Source: a virus
Virus record (IMG/VR): IMGVR_UViG_3300045454_000119
Location: 1 to 64,000 of that record
Length of the DNA stretch: 64,000 bases
Strand: one strand, 5' to 3'
Part shown: positions 29,883-38,865 of the stretch, piece by piece
How the letters are laid out: each line of letters starts with the position of its first letter
Numbering within the stretch: position 1 is the first letter of the stretch
Translations under genes and position numbers: made by a program
Notes under the pieces: model-generated
Databases searched by the model: none
Told to the model about the DNA's origin: nothing
Seen by the model: the letters and a program-made list of their open reading frames with translations, nothing else

Positions 29883-31691
29883 GTGGGTCGGCGGAAGCGG
29901 TCCTCCCAAGACAGCCCGGTCGAGCACTACGCCCGGGCCGTGCTGGACGGCGGCATCGTCGCCGGCCGGCTCGTCCGCCTCGCCTGCCGGCGGCACCTGA
30001 CCGACCTGGAGCGCGGGCCGGACCGCGGCCTCTCCTTCGACCTGGACGAGGTCGCCCGGGTCTTCGAGTTCTTCTCGTTCCTCCGGCTCCCGGCCGACGG
30101 CCAGCTCGACGGCAAGCCGTTCGACCTCGAGCCCTTCCAGCAGTTCATCATCGGCAACCTGTTCGGCTGGATGGGCGAGGACGGCTACCGGCGGTTCCGC
30201 ACCGGGTACGTCGAGATCGGCAAGGGGAACGGGAAGTCGCCGCTCGCCGGCGGGATCGGGCTGCTCGGGCTCGTGGCCGACGGGGAGGCGGCGGCCGAGA
30301 TCTACTCCGGGGCGACCACCTCGTTCCAGGCCGGCATCCTCTTCCGCGACGCCCGGATGATGGCCGAGGCGTCCCCGGCCCTCCGGTCCCGGCTCGACAT
30401 CGGCCTCCACAACATCGCCTACGAGGCGACCGCGTCCTTCTTCCGCCCCGTTTCGAGCGAGCACCGGCAGCTCTCCGGCCCCCGGCCGCACATGGCGCTG
30501 ATCGACGAGATCCACGAGCACCCGTCGGCCCTGGTGGTGGACAAGCTCCGGGCCGGGACGAAGGGGCGGCGGCAGGCCCTGATCTTCGAGATCACCAACT
30601 CCGGGCACGACCGGACCACCGTCTGCTGGCACCACCACGACTACTCGGCCAGGGTGCTCGAAGGGCACCTCGAGAACGACGCCTGGTTCGCCTACGTGTG
30701 CCAGCTCGACCCGTGCGAGCGGCACTTCGCCGAGGGTCAGAGCCAGCCGCAAGGGGGGTGCCCGGACTGCGACGACTGGCGGGACGAGTCCAAGTGGCCC
30801 AAGGCCAACCCCGGGCTCGACACGATCCTGCCGCGGAAGTACCTGCGGGAGCAGGTGGACGAGGCGAGGGGGATGCCGGCCAAGGAGGGCATCGTCCGGC
30901 GGCTGAACTTCTGCGAGTGGACCGAGGGGGTGACGCGGGCGGTGCCGATGGACAAGTGGGACCTGTGCAGGCGGGACGCGGACGAGGAGGCGTTGCTCCG
31001 GCGGGAGGTGTTCCTCGGGCTCGACATCGGGTCCACCGGCGACTTCACCGCCCTCGCCCTGCTGTTCCCGCACGACGACGAGGAGACGATCGAGGTCGAG
31101 GACGGGGAGAAGGGGAGGGAGACGAAGCGGGTGCTGCTCCGCCGGAGCTACACCCTCCGGGCCCGGTTCTGGCTGCCGGAGAGCCCGGCCAACCGGCGGG
31201 ACGAGGCGACCGAGCAGAAGGTCCTCCTGTGGCGGCGGCTCGGGCTGGTGAAGACGACCCCCGGCGACTCGGTCGACTACGACGTGGTGGTGGACGACAT
31301 CGTGCAGCTGGCCGACCGGTACGCCGTCCGGGAGGTGGCCATCGACCGCGGGTTCCAGGCCCACCACACCGCCCAGCTCCTCCTCAAGCACTTCGGGGAG
31401 AAGCGGGTGGCGGTCTGCCCGAACAACGCCCTGTGGATGAACGCCCCGTTCCGGGAGTTCCTGGAATTGGTCCGGGCCCGGCGGATCCACCACGACGGCA
31501 ACCCGGTGGTCCGGTGGATGCTGGCGAACGCCGTCGCCCGGGCCCGGAACGGGCTCATCATGCCGGACAAGGAGGCCAGCGCGGACAAGATCGACTGGCT
31601 GTCGGCCGCCGTCACCGGCCTGGGGCGGGCGATCGTGCAGCCGCCGACGCCGAAGAACCCCTATGAGACCCGTGGCATCGAGGCGGTCTAG
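29883..31691 (+). CDS. terL: Terminase large subunit (packaging ATPase and nuclease), 602 aa
   Basis: GTG start. FDLEPFQQFIIGNLFGW (about 80) is the adenine-binding region of Terminase_1-type large subunits, Walker A is EIGKGNGKSPLA (about 111-121), Walker B ALIDEIHEH (about 204-212). The nuclease domain has LGLDIGSTGDFTAL (about 379), IDRGFQAHH and ADKIDWLSA as acidic metal sites. It powers DNA entry into the prohead and cuts concatemers. Usual family length. Confidence 0.96.
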   Translation: MGRRKRSSQDSPVEHYARAVLDGGIVAGRLVRLACRRHLTDLERGPDRGLSFDLDEVARVFEFFSFLRLPADGQLDGKPFDLEPFQQFIIGNLFGWMGEDGYRRFRTGYVEIGKGNGKSPLAGGIGLLGLVADGEAAAEIYSGATTSFQAGILFRDARMMAEASPALRSRLDIGLHNIAYEATASFFRPVSSEHRQLSGPRPHMALIDEIHEHPSALVVDKLRAGTKGRRQALIFEITNSGHDRTTVCWHHHDYSARVLEGHLENDAWFAYVCQLDPCERHFAEGQSQPQGGCPDCDDWRDESKWPKANPGLDTILPRKYLREQVDEARGMPAKEGIVRRLNFCEWTEGVTRAVPMDKWDLCRRDADEEALLRREVFLGLDIGSTGDFTALALLFPHDDEETIEVEDGEKGRETKRVLLRRSYTLRARFWLPESPANRRDEATEQKVLLWRRLGLVKTTPGDSVDYDVVVDDIVQLADRYAVREVAIDRGFQAHHTAQLLLKHFGEKRVAVCPNNALWMNAPFREFLELVRARRIHHDGNPVVRWMLANAVARARNGLIMPDKEASADKIDWLSAAVTGLGRAIVQPPTPKNPYETRGIEAV

Positions 31692-31761
31692 GTCGTGGCT
31701 ATCCCCGACCGGCCGGTTCGGGCAGTATGAGCCTTGACACGCCAATGATCTGCGTCGCCGG

Positions 31762-33471
31762 ATGAACATCTTCGGGATCCACGTCCCATTCACCAAGCGG
31801 GCCTCGCCGTCGGTCCAGGACGACCGCTGGTTCACCCCGTCCCCGCTCGTCTTCCTGACCGACGGCACCCTCGTCACCCCGGAGACGGCCCTCCGCATGT
31901 CGGCCGTGTTCGGCTGCGTCCGGGTCATCTCCCAGACCCTCGCCGCCCTGCCGCTCCTCGTCTACGAGCGCCAGGCCGACGGGGGGAAGGACCGGGCCAC
32001 GAAGCACCCCTTGTACAAGCTCCTCCGGACCCGACCGAACCGGTTCAAGACATCGGGCCTGGAGTTCCGGGAGATGCTCACCGGGCACGCCCTCCTGTAC
32101 GGGAACGGGTACGCCCAGATCATCCGGAACCGGCTCGGCGAGCCGCTCGAGCTTGTGCCCCTGCACCCGACCCGGACCCGGCCGGACGTGACCGAGGCGA
32201 ACGAGCTCGTGTACCGGGTCCGGCAGTCCGCCGGGGCCGAGCGGGTGCTGCCCGGCGACCAGGTCTTCCACATCCGGGCGTTCCGGGACGCCGGGCTGGA
32301 GGGGATCAGCCCGATCGCGGCGGCCGAGAAGGCGATCCGGGCGGGCCTCTCCCTGGAGTCGTACGGGATGAACTTCTTCGAGGGCGGGGCCGTCCCGGGC
32401 GGGGTCCTGAAGTACCCCGGGGAGATGAGCGAGCAGGCGAAGAAGAACCTGCGGGACAGTTGGGAGCGGCTGCACGGGGGCGAGAACCGCGGGCGGAAGA
32501 CGGCCGTGCTGGAGGGCGGGGTCGAGTTCCAGCAGGCCCAGATCCCGCAGACCGACGCCCAGTTCCTGGAGCAGCGGAAGTTCCAGGTGACCGAGATCTG
32601 CCGCATCTACGGCGTCCCGCCCCACCTCCTGGCCGACCTGGACCGGGCGACGTTCTCGAACATCGAGGAGCAGAACCAGAACTTCATCGACTACTGCCTG
32701 CTGCCGTGGTTCCGCCGGTGGGAGGAGGCCATCACCCGGGACCTGATGGACGGGGACGACAGCAAGTACTTCGCCGAGTTCCTCGTCGACGGGCTGCTCC
32801 GCGGGAACATCACCGCCCGGGGCCAGTTCTACGCCCTCGGCCGGACCCACGGCTGGTTCAGCATCAACGACGTGCGGAAGAAGGAGAACCTGAACCCGAT
32901 CGGCCCGGACGGGGACATCTACCTGTCCCCGATGAACATGGTCCCGGCCGGCGAGGAGGGCCAGCAGCAGGAACCGAGTCAACCAGCCGAGGAGCCGAAC
33001 GATGGGGACGAAGACGAAGACCGGGGTCAAGCGCCCGAGGGGCAAGCAAGCGACCGCCTACCCGGCGGCGCTCAAGCCGAAGAAGAAAAGCTAAAGGGGG
33101 CGTTTCGCGGGGCCTTCCGCGAGACGTGGGCGCGGGTGGTGCGGAAGGAGGTCAACGCGGTGAAGACCGCCGCCCGGAAGCGGGGCGACGAATTCGACCC
33201 GTGGTTCGACGAGTTCCTCGCCGACCACCGCTCGTTCGCCGCCGAGTGCCTCCGCGAGATCGCCCGGTCGTACTGCGTGCTCCGGGGTTTCGACGTGGAC
33301 GCCCTCGTGCCGGGCCTGGTCGACGAGTACCGGGCGGCGGTGCGGGACGCGGTCGACGCCTGGCGGGCCGAGCCGGGCCGGGGGTACGACCGGCGGGAGG
33401 ACGAAGTTGCCGCCTATTGGACGGAGCGGCTGTTGGGGTACAGTGGGGGCAGTTATGAGTGCGCAGCGTGA
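31762..33471 (+). CDS. HK97-type portal protein with extra C-terminal helical domain, 569 aa
   Basis: Residues about 35-390 follow the HK97 portal pattern: LVTPETALRMSAVFGCVRVISQTLAALPLLVYER, RPNRFKTSGLEFREMLTGHALLYGNGYAQIIRN.GEPLELVPLHPTR, FEGGAVPGGVLKYPG, VTEICRIYGVPPHLLADLDRATFSNIEEQNQNFIDYCLLPWFRRWEEAI. The portal is the dodecameric vertex for DNA entry. An acidic Gln/Glu linker (about 395-445) joins an additional helical domain (about 450-569, FRETWARVVRKEVNAVKTAARKRGDEF), longer than usual. A TTGACA lies about 27 bases before the ATG but no good -10 is seen. Confidence 0.95.
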   Translation: MNIFGIHVPFTKRASPSVQDDRWFTPSPLVFLTDGTLVTPETALRMSAVFGCVRVISQTLAALPLLVYERQADGGKDRATKHPLYKLLRTRPNRFKTSGLEFREMLTGHALLYGNGYAQIIRNRLGEPLELVPLHPTRTRPDVTEANELVYRVRQSAGAERVLPGDQVFHIRAFRDAGLEGISPIAAAEKAIRAGLSLESYGMNFFEGGAVPGGVLKYPGEMSEQAKKNLRDSWERLHGGENRGRKTAVLEGGVEFQQAQIPQTDAQFLEQRKFQVTEICRIYGVPPHLLADLDRATFSNIEEQNQNFIDYCLLPWFRRWEEAITRDLMDGDDSKYFAEFLVDGLLRGNITARGQFYALGRTHGWFSINDVRKKENLNPIGPDGDIYLSPMNMVPAGEEGQQQEPSQPAEEPNDGDEDEDRGQAPEGQASDRLPGGAQAEEEKLKGAFRGAFRETWARVVRKEVNAVKTAARKRGDEFDPWFDEFLADHRSFAAECLREIARSYCVLRGFDVDALVPGLVDEYRAAVRDAVDAWRAEPGRGYDRREDEVAAYWTERLLGYSGGSYECAA

Positions 33472-34096
33472 ACGACGGAGCCTGGCCGAACCGGTCCAGA
33501 TCGAAACCCGGGAGGAGGGTAGCCGCCCGGTCATCCAGGGCTACGCCGCCCTGTTCGACGTGGAGACCGAGATCCGTAGCTGGTACGGCAGCTTCAAGGA
33601 GTCGCTCGCGCCCGGGTGCTTCAAGAACAGCATCGCGTCCGGGCGGAAGGTCGTGTCCCTCTTCAACCACGACGTGAACTACGTGCTCGGGTCCACCTCC
33701 GGGAAAAGCCTCAAGCTCCTGGAGGACATGCGGGGCCTGTGGATCGAAGTCGAGCCGCCCGACACCCAGGTCGGCCGGGACGTGGTGGAGTACATCCGCC
33801 GCGGCGACGTGCAGGGCCAGAGCTTCATGTTCACGATCACCAAGGAGGAGTGGACCATCGCGAAGGAGGCGACCGAGCTCGACAGGCGGCGCATCCTCGA
33901 GGTCGAGCTCTTCGAGTGCGGGCCGGTTCTGTTCCCGGCTTATGAAGAAACCTCCGTCGGCCTTCGCTCGTCCGGCGACGCCCACAAGCTCGCCCGCGAG
34001 GAGTGGGAGCGGCAGAACCGCCCCGCGCAGCCCGTCACGATCATCAGCCCGGAGCCCTACCTGCTCAAAGTTCGCTGCTTGCGCGCCGCGGCCTGA
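33455..34096 (+). CDS. HK97-family prohead protease, 213 aa
   Basis: Starts MSAQRERRSLAEPVQIETREEG; a longer start overlaps the portal gene. IQGYAALFDVETEI......ESLAPGCFKNSI....KVVSLFNHDVNYVLGSTSGKSLKLLEDMRGLWIEVEPPDTQ.GRDVVEYIRRGDVQGQSFMFTI is the prohead protease fold with catalytic His in FNHD (about 71) and Ser in GQSFMF (about 123). It matures the capsid by removing the capsid protein delta domain. Overlaps the portal gene by 17 bases. Confidence 0.95.
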   Translation: MSAQRERRSLAEPVQIETREEGSRPVIQGYAALFDVETEIRSWYGSFKESLAPGCFKNSIASGRKVVSLFNHDVNYVLGSTSGKSLKLLEDMRGLWIEVEPPDTQVGRDVVEYIRRGDVQGQSFMFTITKEEWTIAKEATELDRRRILEVELFECGPVLFPAYEETSVGLRSSGDAHKLAREEWERQNRPAQPVTIISPEPYLLKVRCLRAAA

Positions 34097-34273
34097 TCCC
34101 GCACATTGACGCTCAGGTGCAGGGATGCCGGCGGTTCCGTCGAACACGCCCCCCTGCTCGTAACCACCAGCGGCCCGTCGGCCGTCCCACGTTACCCAAC
34201 GCAACACCACAGTTGTACCCACAGACCCCCTTGAGAAAGGCGGGGAACGTCTAGCGTGACATGAAGAGGATTT

Positions 34274-35623
34274 GTGTATCTACAGGAACTTAGGAACCAA
34301 CTCGCCGCGGCCTTGGACGAGATGGACGCGCTCGCCAAGGGCGCCCAACAGGAGAACCGCGGGCTGACCGTCGAGGAGCTCGCGAAGTTCGACGAGATCG
34401 AGGGCAAGGTCGACGGGCTCAAGCGGTCCATCAAGGCGGCCGAGCGGCTCGACCAGCTCAACGAGGAGCGGGGCCTGGCGACGACCCAGCCGGTCTCCAT
34501 CACCGTCACCCGGAACGAGGGCGAGGACGAGAACGGCCGGTGCGTCGTGTGGCGGAGCCTGGGCGACCAGCTCATGGCCGTGGCCCAGATCGGCAAGCAC
34601 CCGCACACCTCGGGCGAGGTCGCCCGGAAGCTCGACCTGTCGAACAAGATCCTCCGCGCCGCGGCCAGCGGGATGTCCGAGTCGGTCATGGCCGACGGCG
34701 GCTACCTGGTCCAGACCGACTACTCGACCAAGCTGCTCGAGCGGTCCTACCAGACCGGCAAGCTCGTCTCCCGGGTGCAGGAGTACCCGCTGTCCGGCGG
34801 GGCGAACGCCGTCAACCTGCCGATGGTCGACGAGACCTCGCGGGCCAACGGCTCCCGCAACGGCGGCATCCGGGTGTACTGGGAGGACGAGGCCGACGCC
34901 TACACGGCGTCCAAGCCGAAGTTCAGCTTCGCGCAGCTCAAGCTCAAGAAGGTGATCGGGCTGGTGTACACGACCGACGAGCTGCTCGAGGACGCGGGCC
35001 TGCTCCAGGCGTGGGTCGAGCGGAAGTTCCCGGAGGAGTTCGGGTTCGCCCTCGACGAGGCCATCCTGAACGGGGAGGGCGCGGGCAAGCCCCGGGGCAT
35101 CTTCAAGTCGAACGCCCTGGTGGTGGTGGCGAAGGAGTCCGGCCAGGCGGCCGCGACGATCAACGCCATGAACCTGGCCAAGATGCTGGCCCGGTTCCAC
35201 GAGGACAGCCTGGGGAACGCCCTGTGGGTGTACAACCAGGGGATGAAGGCCCAGCTCATGACCCTGTCGCTGACGGTCGGGTCGAACACCATCCCGGTGT
35301 TCATCCCGGGCGGGCAGAGCGGCACGTTCATCAACTCGATCCCGGTGTCGACCATCCTCGGCATCCCGGCGATCGCGATGGAGCAGTGCGAGGCCCTCGG
35401 CACCCAGGGGGACATCGGGCTGATCGACCCGTCGAAGTACCTGATGATCAAGAAGGGGGACATCAAGGCGTCGTCCTCCCTCCACGTCCGGTTCCTGTAC
35501 GACGAGCAGGTGTTCAAGTTCAGCGCCCGCAAGGACGGCCAGCCGGAGTGGAAGGCCCCGCTGACGCCGTACAAGGGGTCCGACACGATCGGCCCGTTCG
35601 TGGTGCTCCAGACCCGGTCGTAG
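34274..35623 (+). CDS. HK97-type major capsid protein, 449 aa
   Basis: GTG start. Residues 1-75 are a coiled-coil delta domain (LRNQLAAALDEMDALAKGAQQENRGLTVEELAKFDEIEGKVDGLKRSIKAAERL), removed by the protease. The HK97 fold follows: SESVMADGGYLVQTDYSTKLLERSY (N-arm), VSRVQEYPLSGGANAVNLPMVDE, WEDEADAYTASKPKFSFAQLKLKKVIGLVYTTDELLEDA, then DEAILNGEGAGKPRGIFKS. Length is normal for the family. The 177-base gap before it holds no gene. Confidence 0.96.
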   Translation: MYLQELRNQLAAALDEMDALAKGAQQENRGLTVEELAKFDEIEGKVDGLKRSIKAAERLDQLNEERGLATTQPVSITVTRNEGEDENGRCVVWRSLGDQLMAVAQIGKHPHTSGEVARKLDLSNKILRAAASGMSESVMADGGYLVQTDYSTKLLERSYQTGKLVSRVQEYPLSGGANAVNLPMVDETSRANGSRNGGIRVYWEDEADAYTASKPKFSFAQLKLKKVIGLVYTTDELLEDAGLLQAWVERKFPEEFGFALDEAILNGEGAGKPRGIFKSNALVVVAKESGQAAATINAMNLAKMLARFHEDSLGNALWVYNQGMKAQLMTLSLTVGSNTIPVFIPGGQSGTFINSIPVSTILGIPAIAMEQCEALGTQGDIGLIDPSKYLMIKKGDIKASSSLHVRFLYDEQVFKFSARKDGQPEWKAPLTPYKGSDTIGPFVVLQTRS

Positions 35624-35687
35624 TGAGGTGCCCGGGCGGGGTTCTCCCGCCCGGGCTGATAACGGCTAGACATTTACAGAGCGAGAC

Positions 35688-36164
35688 ATGCTTTCCGAAC
35701 TGATGATTCCTTTCACCTCCCACGCCCCGAAGGCGGACCTGTACGACACGAGCCCGGCCGGGCAGTACGTGAACACCCGGCACGGCGCCAAGGTGTCGTG
35801 GTTCCTCCAGCAGAAGACGGCGGGCACCAACACCGGGACGGCCACGATCACCGTGCTCGCGGCCAGCGACAACGCCGGCACGGGTGCCGCAGCGGTGCCG
35901 TTCAAGTACCGGAAGAAGAACGCCGGGGTGGCCAACTCGACCCACGGGAACGTGATCGACGCCACGGTCGCCGGGTTCACCACCACGGCCAACGAGAACA
36001 CCCTCTACGAGATCGAGATCGACGCGAGCGTCCTGCCTGACGGCAAGCCGTTCGTGGCGCTGAAGCTCACCGAGACGGTGAACGACCCGGTCGACGGCGC
36101 GGTCCTCGGCCTCATCACCGTCCCGTACTTCGTCGGCACCGGGCTGCCGGAAGCGTCGGCGTAG
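35688..36164 (+). CDS. Putative capsid decoration/head protein, 158 aa
   Basis: An all-beta protein: TATITVLAASDNAGTGAAAVPFKYRKKNAGVANSTHGNVIDATVAGFTTTANENTLYEIEIDASVLPDGKPFVALKLTETV. Many phages place a beta-rich decoration or stabilising protein directly behind the capsid gene, and this kind of sequence (natural-number-like repeats, no charged helices) fits. No specific family is asserted. A possible ribosome site (GAGCGAGAC) precedes the ATG. Confidence 0.72.
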   Translation: MLSELMIPFTSHAPKADLYDTSPAGQYVNTRHGAKVSWFLQQKTAGTNTGTATITVLAASDNAGTGAAAVPFKYRKKNAGVANSTHGNVIDATVAGFTTTANENTLYEIEIDASVLPDGKPFVALKLTETVNDPVDGAVLGLITVPYFVGTGLPEASA

Positions 36165-36249
36165 TGACCTGAACTCCGCCTCCCCGGAGGCGGCGATGAG
36201 GGGTCGCCGGCAGTCCGGCGGCCCCGGCTTTAGTTTCCCGTAGAGGCCC

Positions 36250-36837
36250 ATGCCGTGGACCGAGACGGCGGCGCCGGCGGCGCTCGCCATCAACCTTGAT
36301 GAGCTGAAGAACCACCTCCGCCTGACCTCGAACGACGAGGACGGGCTCCTCGCCGTGTACGCCAAGGCGGCGGTCCAACTGTTCGAGGCCAAGACCCGAC
36401 GACGGCTCGTCTCACGCCCCTGCCGGTGGGAGCAGCCCGACTTCCCCGCGGCCCGGGACGGCCTCGGGATCGAGCTGCCGGTCGCGCCGGTGTCGGCCGT
36501 GGCGGCCGTACAGTACTACGCGACCGACGGGACGCTCACCACCTGGTCCCCGGGCGACTACTACCTCGACACGGTGAGCCTCCTCCCGCGGGTGACGCTC
36601 GCCCCCAACAAGACCTACCCGACCGTCCAGACCGATCGGCCGAACGGGGTCCAGGTGACCTTCACCGCCGGGTACGGGGCGTCCTACGCCGCCGTCCCCG
36701 AGGGCGTCCAGTGGGCGGTCCTGCTGCTCGCGGCCCACATGTTCTCGAACCGGCTCCCGGTGGCGGCCGGCAGCACGGCCGACGTGCCCAAGACCCTCCA
36801 GTACGCGGTCGACGCCTACAAGATCTGGGGGGCCTGA
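36250..36837 (+). CDS. Head-tail connector protein (gp6-like adaptor), 195 aa
   Basis: INLDELKNHLRLTSNDEDGLLAVYAKAAVQLFEAKTRRRLVSRPCRWEQP is the N-terminal helical pattern of gp6-like connectors (L...K.HLR....ED..L......A....E..T.R.L). The C-terminal part (AVPEGVQWAVLLLAAHMFSNR) is the late helix of the same family. It fits under the portal to form the first connector ring. Next in the standard order after the decoration gene. Confidence 0.92.
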   Translation: MPWTETAAPAALAINLDELKNHLRLTSNDEDGLLAVYAKAAVQLFEAKTRRRLVSRPCRWEQPDFPAARDGLGIELPVAPVSAVAAVQYYATDGTLTTWSPGDYYLDTVSLLPRVTLAPNKTYPTVQTDRPNGVQVTFTAGYGASYAAVPEGVQWAVLLLAAHMFSNRLPVAAGSTADVPKTLQYAVDAYKIWGA

Positions 36838-37154
36838 TGGCGGGCGACCCCGGCCGGAAGAACCGGCTCGTCACGATCAAGCGCAAGGTCCTGACCAACA
36901 CCGGCGGCGATGTCGCCGAGACCTACGCCACCGTCGCCAAGGTCTGGGCCGACTTCCGCCCCTTGCGGATGGACGAGCGGTTCACCTCCGACGCCCGGCA
37001 CTCCGCCCGGGTCGGCAACTTCCGCGTCTACCACCGCGACGACCTCACCCCCGACATGGTCATCGAGTGGGACGCCCGGACCTGGCGGATCCTCGGGCTC
37101 GCCGAGGTCGGCTACCGGGACGAGTTGGATGTGACCGCGGAGGCGGTGTACTGA
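36837..37154 (+). CDS. Head closure/adaptor protein (SPP1 gp16-like), 105 aa
   Basis: MAGDPGRKNRLVTIKRKVLTNTGGDVAETYATVAKVWADFRPLRMDERF then RVYHRDDLTPDMVIEWDARTWRILGLAEVGYRDELDVTAEAVY. This is the beta-barrel stopper family (R.TI......D..G.....W......VWA....L, R......ITP...I...G..W.I..I). It closes the head after packaging and binds the tail. Starts on the previous gene's stop codon. Confidence 0.92.
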   Translation: MAGDPGRKNRLVTIKRKVLTNTGGDVAETYATVAKVWADFRPLRMDERFTSDARHSARVGNFRVYHRDDLTPDMVIEWDARTWRILGLAEVGYRDELDVTAEAVY

Positions 37155-37642
37155 TGGCCGACGACCGGTGGGTGAAAGGCGTCGACGAGCTGACCGCGGC
37201 CCTGAAGGACCTCCCGCTCGGGCTGTCCAAGGGCGATCTCCGGGCCGGCCTGGTGAAGGGGGCGCAGTTCCTCCGGGACCGGCTCCGGGAGGCCGCCCCG
37301 GTGAGCGACAACGTCCCGCCCCGGGGCGGCCGGTTCAAGGGCCTCGCGCCCGGCACCCTCCGGCGGAGCTTCCGGGCGAAGGGCCGGCGGGGCACCCGCA
37401 CCGAGGCCGCGGCCGGCGTCTCCGGGGCGTTCTACGCGAAGTGGGTGGAGTTCGGGCACACGCTCAAGAGCCACGGGAAGAAGGCCGACCGCCAGGTGAT
37501 CGGCCACGTCCCGGCGAACCCGTTCATCCGCACCACGTTCGAGGCGCACAAGGAGGCGGTGATGGAGGAGGTCCGGAAGGGGATCGTGGGCTACCTGTCC
37601 CGCCGGTTCGCCCGGCTGCGGCAGCACCGGCCGAGACTGTAG
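37154..37642 (+). CDS. HK97 gp10-like tail-completion protein, 162 aa
   Basis: WVKGVDELTAALKDLPLGLSKGDLRAGLVKGAQFLRDRLREAAPVSDNVPPRGGRFKGLAPGTLRRSFRAK...... then AFYAKWVEFGHTLKSHGK.......ANPFIRTTFEAHKEAVMEEVRKGI. The family features are the A..L.......A.......P..TG.L..S pattern and the WVEFGH..P..PFIRP ending. It sits at the head-tail interface. Start codon overlaps the previous stop. Confidence 0.92.
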   Translation: MADDRWVKGVDELTAALKDLPLGLSKGDLRAGLVKGAQFLRDRLREAAPVSDNVPPRGGRFKGLAPGTLRRSFRAKGRRGTRTEAAAGVSGAFYAKWVEFGHTLKSHGKKADRQVIGHVPANPFIRTTFEAHKEAVMEEVRKGIVGYLSRRFARLRQHRPRL

Positions 37643-37649
37643 GAGGACG

Positions 37650-38039
37650 GTGGCGACGGTCGAGGACTTCATCTTCAGCAGGCTCACCTCCGCGGCGGAC
37701 GTCGCCGCCCTCGTCGGCACCCGCGTGTACCGGGTGAAGATGCCGGACAACACCCAGCTCCCGGCGGTCAGCTACCAGACGCTCTCCGGCCAGGGGGTCG
37801 AGAGCTTCGACGGCGATAGCGGCCTGTACATGCCGGTCATTGCGATCGACTGCTGGGCCCGGACGGCGGGGGTCGCCCAGGACCTGGCGGCCGGGTGCCG
37901 GGCCGCGCTCCTCGGGTACGGCGGGCTCTACCAGGACCGCCGCATCCAGAAGGTCTTGGAGTGGAGCCAGTTCGACCTGTACGACGCCGACACGGACATT
38001 TTCCACGTGTCGTGCAGTTGCAGGGTTTGGTATTCGTAG
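37650..38039 (+). CDS. Tail terminator/completion protein (DUF3168-like), 129 aa
   Basis: GTG start. VEDFIFSRLTSAADVAALVGTRVYRVKMPDNTQLPAVSYQTLSGQGVESFDGDSGLYMPVIAIDCWARTAGVAQDLAAGCRAALLG fits the DUF3168 tail-completion family (IF..L.....V..LVG.R.YP......LPA..Y........DG...L.....Q.D.WA......A..LA..VR..L.G). It caps the tail tube and attaches to the head. Confidence 0.9.
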   Translation: MATVEDFIFSRLTSAADVAALVGTRVYRVKMPDNTQLPAVSYQTLSGQGVESFDGDSGLYMPVIAIDCWARTAGVAQDLAAGCRAALLGYGGLYQDRRIQKVLEWSQFDLYDADTDIFHVSCSCRVWYS

Positions 38040-38072
38040 GGTGACTGTAAGTCTAATTTTCTTTAGAGGGCT

Positions 38073-38858
38073 ATGCCGCCGCAAGTAAACAAGGCTTTCG
38101 CAGGTTCCGGGTGCATCCTCCGGCTGAGCAACGGCGACGCGCTCACGGCCGGCGTCCGGGCGTTCCGCTCGATGGGGTCCGGCAACTCGGCCCTCAAGAT
38201 CCTCTGGAAGGAGCGCGGCACGGCCGGCAACGGCAAGACCTGCTCGGTCGTGGTGAGCGGCAACAACACGCCCCTGTCGGTCACTGTCACCACCACCGAC
38301 GTGACCATCAACTCGGCGACGAACGGCAGCGCGGCGGCCACCTCCACCGTGCTCGACATCCTGACCGCGCTGTACGCCAACCAGACGTTCCGCGACAACT
38401 GGATGGCCCGGCCCGGGGACGGGGTGACGGACCCGAGCGGCGTCATCGCCGCGGCCACCTCGTCGGCCCTGGCCGGCGGCGCGGCCGGCGAGACGTTCAC
38501 CAACATCGTGCAGGTGAAGGGGCTGACCGGCCCGAACCTCCAGGCGGCGGTGATCGACACCACCAACTTCGACTCGGTCAACCAGGTGCGGGAGTTCATC
38601 TCGGGCCTGAAGGACCCGGGGCAGCTCACCTTCCAGACCAACATGATCCCGAACGCCTGGCAGGCGGGCCAGCAGAAGCTGTGGCCGCTCGTCACCAGCG
38701 GGGACGTGCGGACGTACGAGGTGGCGCTCGCCGACTACTTCCTGACCACCATGTCCATGTCCGGCATCGCGACCGGGATCGGCGCGTCGACCCAGTTGGA
38801 GCAGGCCGGCATGCTCGACGTGAGCATCAAAGTCACCGGCCCGGTCACGTTCTACTAG
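38073..38858 (+). CDS. Major tail tube protein, 261 aa
   Basis: The middle and end carry the tail tube signature: FTNIVQVKGLTGPNLQAAVIDTTNFDSVNQVREFISGLKDPGQLTFQTNMIPN..........GDVRTYEVALAD, then VSIKVTGPVTFY. The unusual N-terminal extension (SNGDALTAGVRAFRSMGSGNSALKILWKERGTAGNGKTCSVVVSGNNTPLSVTVTTTDVTINSATNGSAAATSTVLDILTALYANQ) is Ser/Thr rich and could be an additional surface domain. It forms the hexameric rings of the tail. Confidence 0.9.
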   Translation: MPPQVNKAFAGSGCILRLSNGDALTAGVRAFRSMGSGNSALKILWKERGTAGNGKTCSVVVSGNNTPLSVTVTTTDVTINSATNGSAAATSTVLDILTALYANQTFRDNWMARPGDGVTDPSGVIAAATSSALAGGAAGETFTNIVQVKGLTGPNLQAAVIDTTNFDSVNQVREFISGLKDPGQLTFQTNMIPNAWQAGQQKLWPLVTSGDVRTYEVALADYFLTTMSMSGIATGIGASTQLEQAGMLDVSIKVTGPVTFY

Positions 38859-38865
38859 GAGGCCC

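Noticed and set aside
31735-31761. TTGACA ahead of the portal gene as a late promoter
   Set aside because: No acceptable -10 element at 16-18 bases; the portal gene is more likely part of the terminase transcript.
32983-33000. Extra GAGTCAAC copy inside the portal gene
   Set aside because: Within coding sequence and without the NANNCT element at 17-18 bases; chance occurrence.
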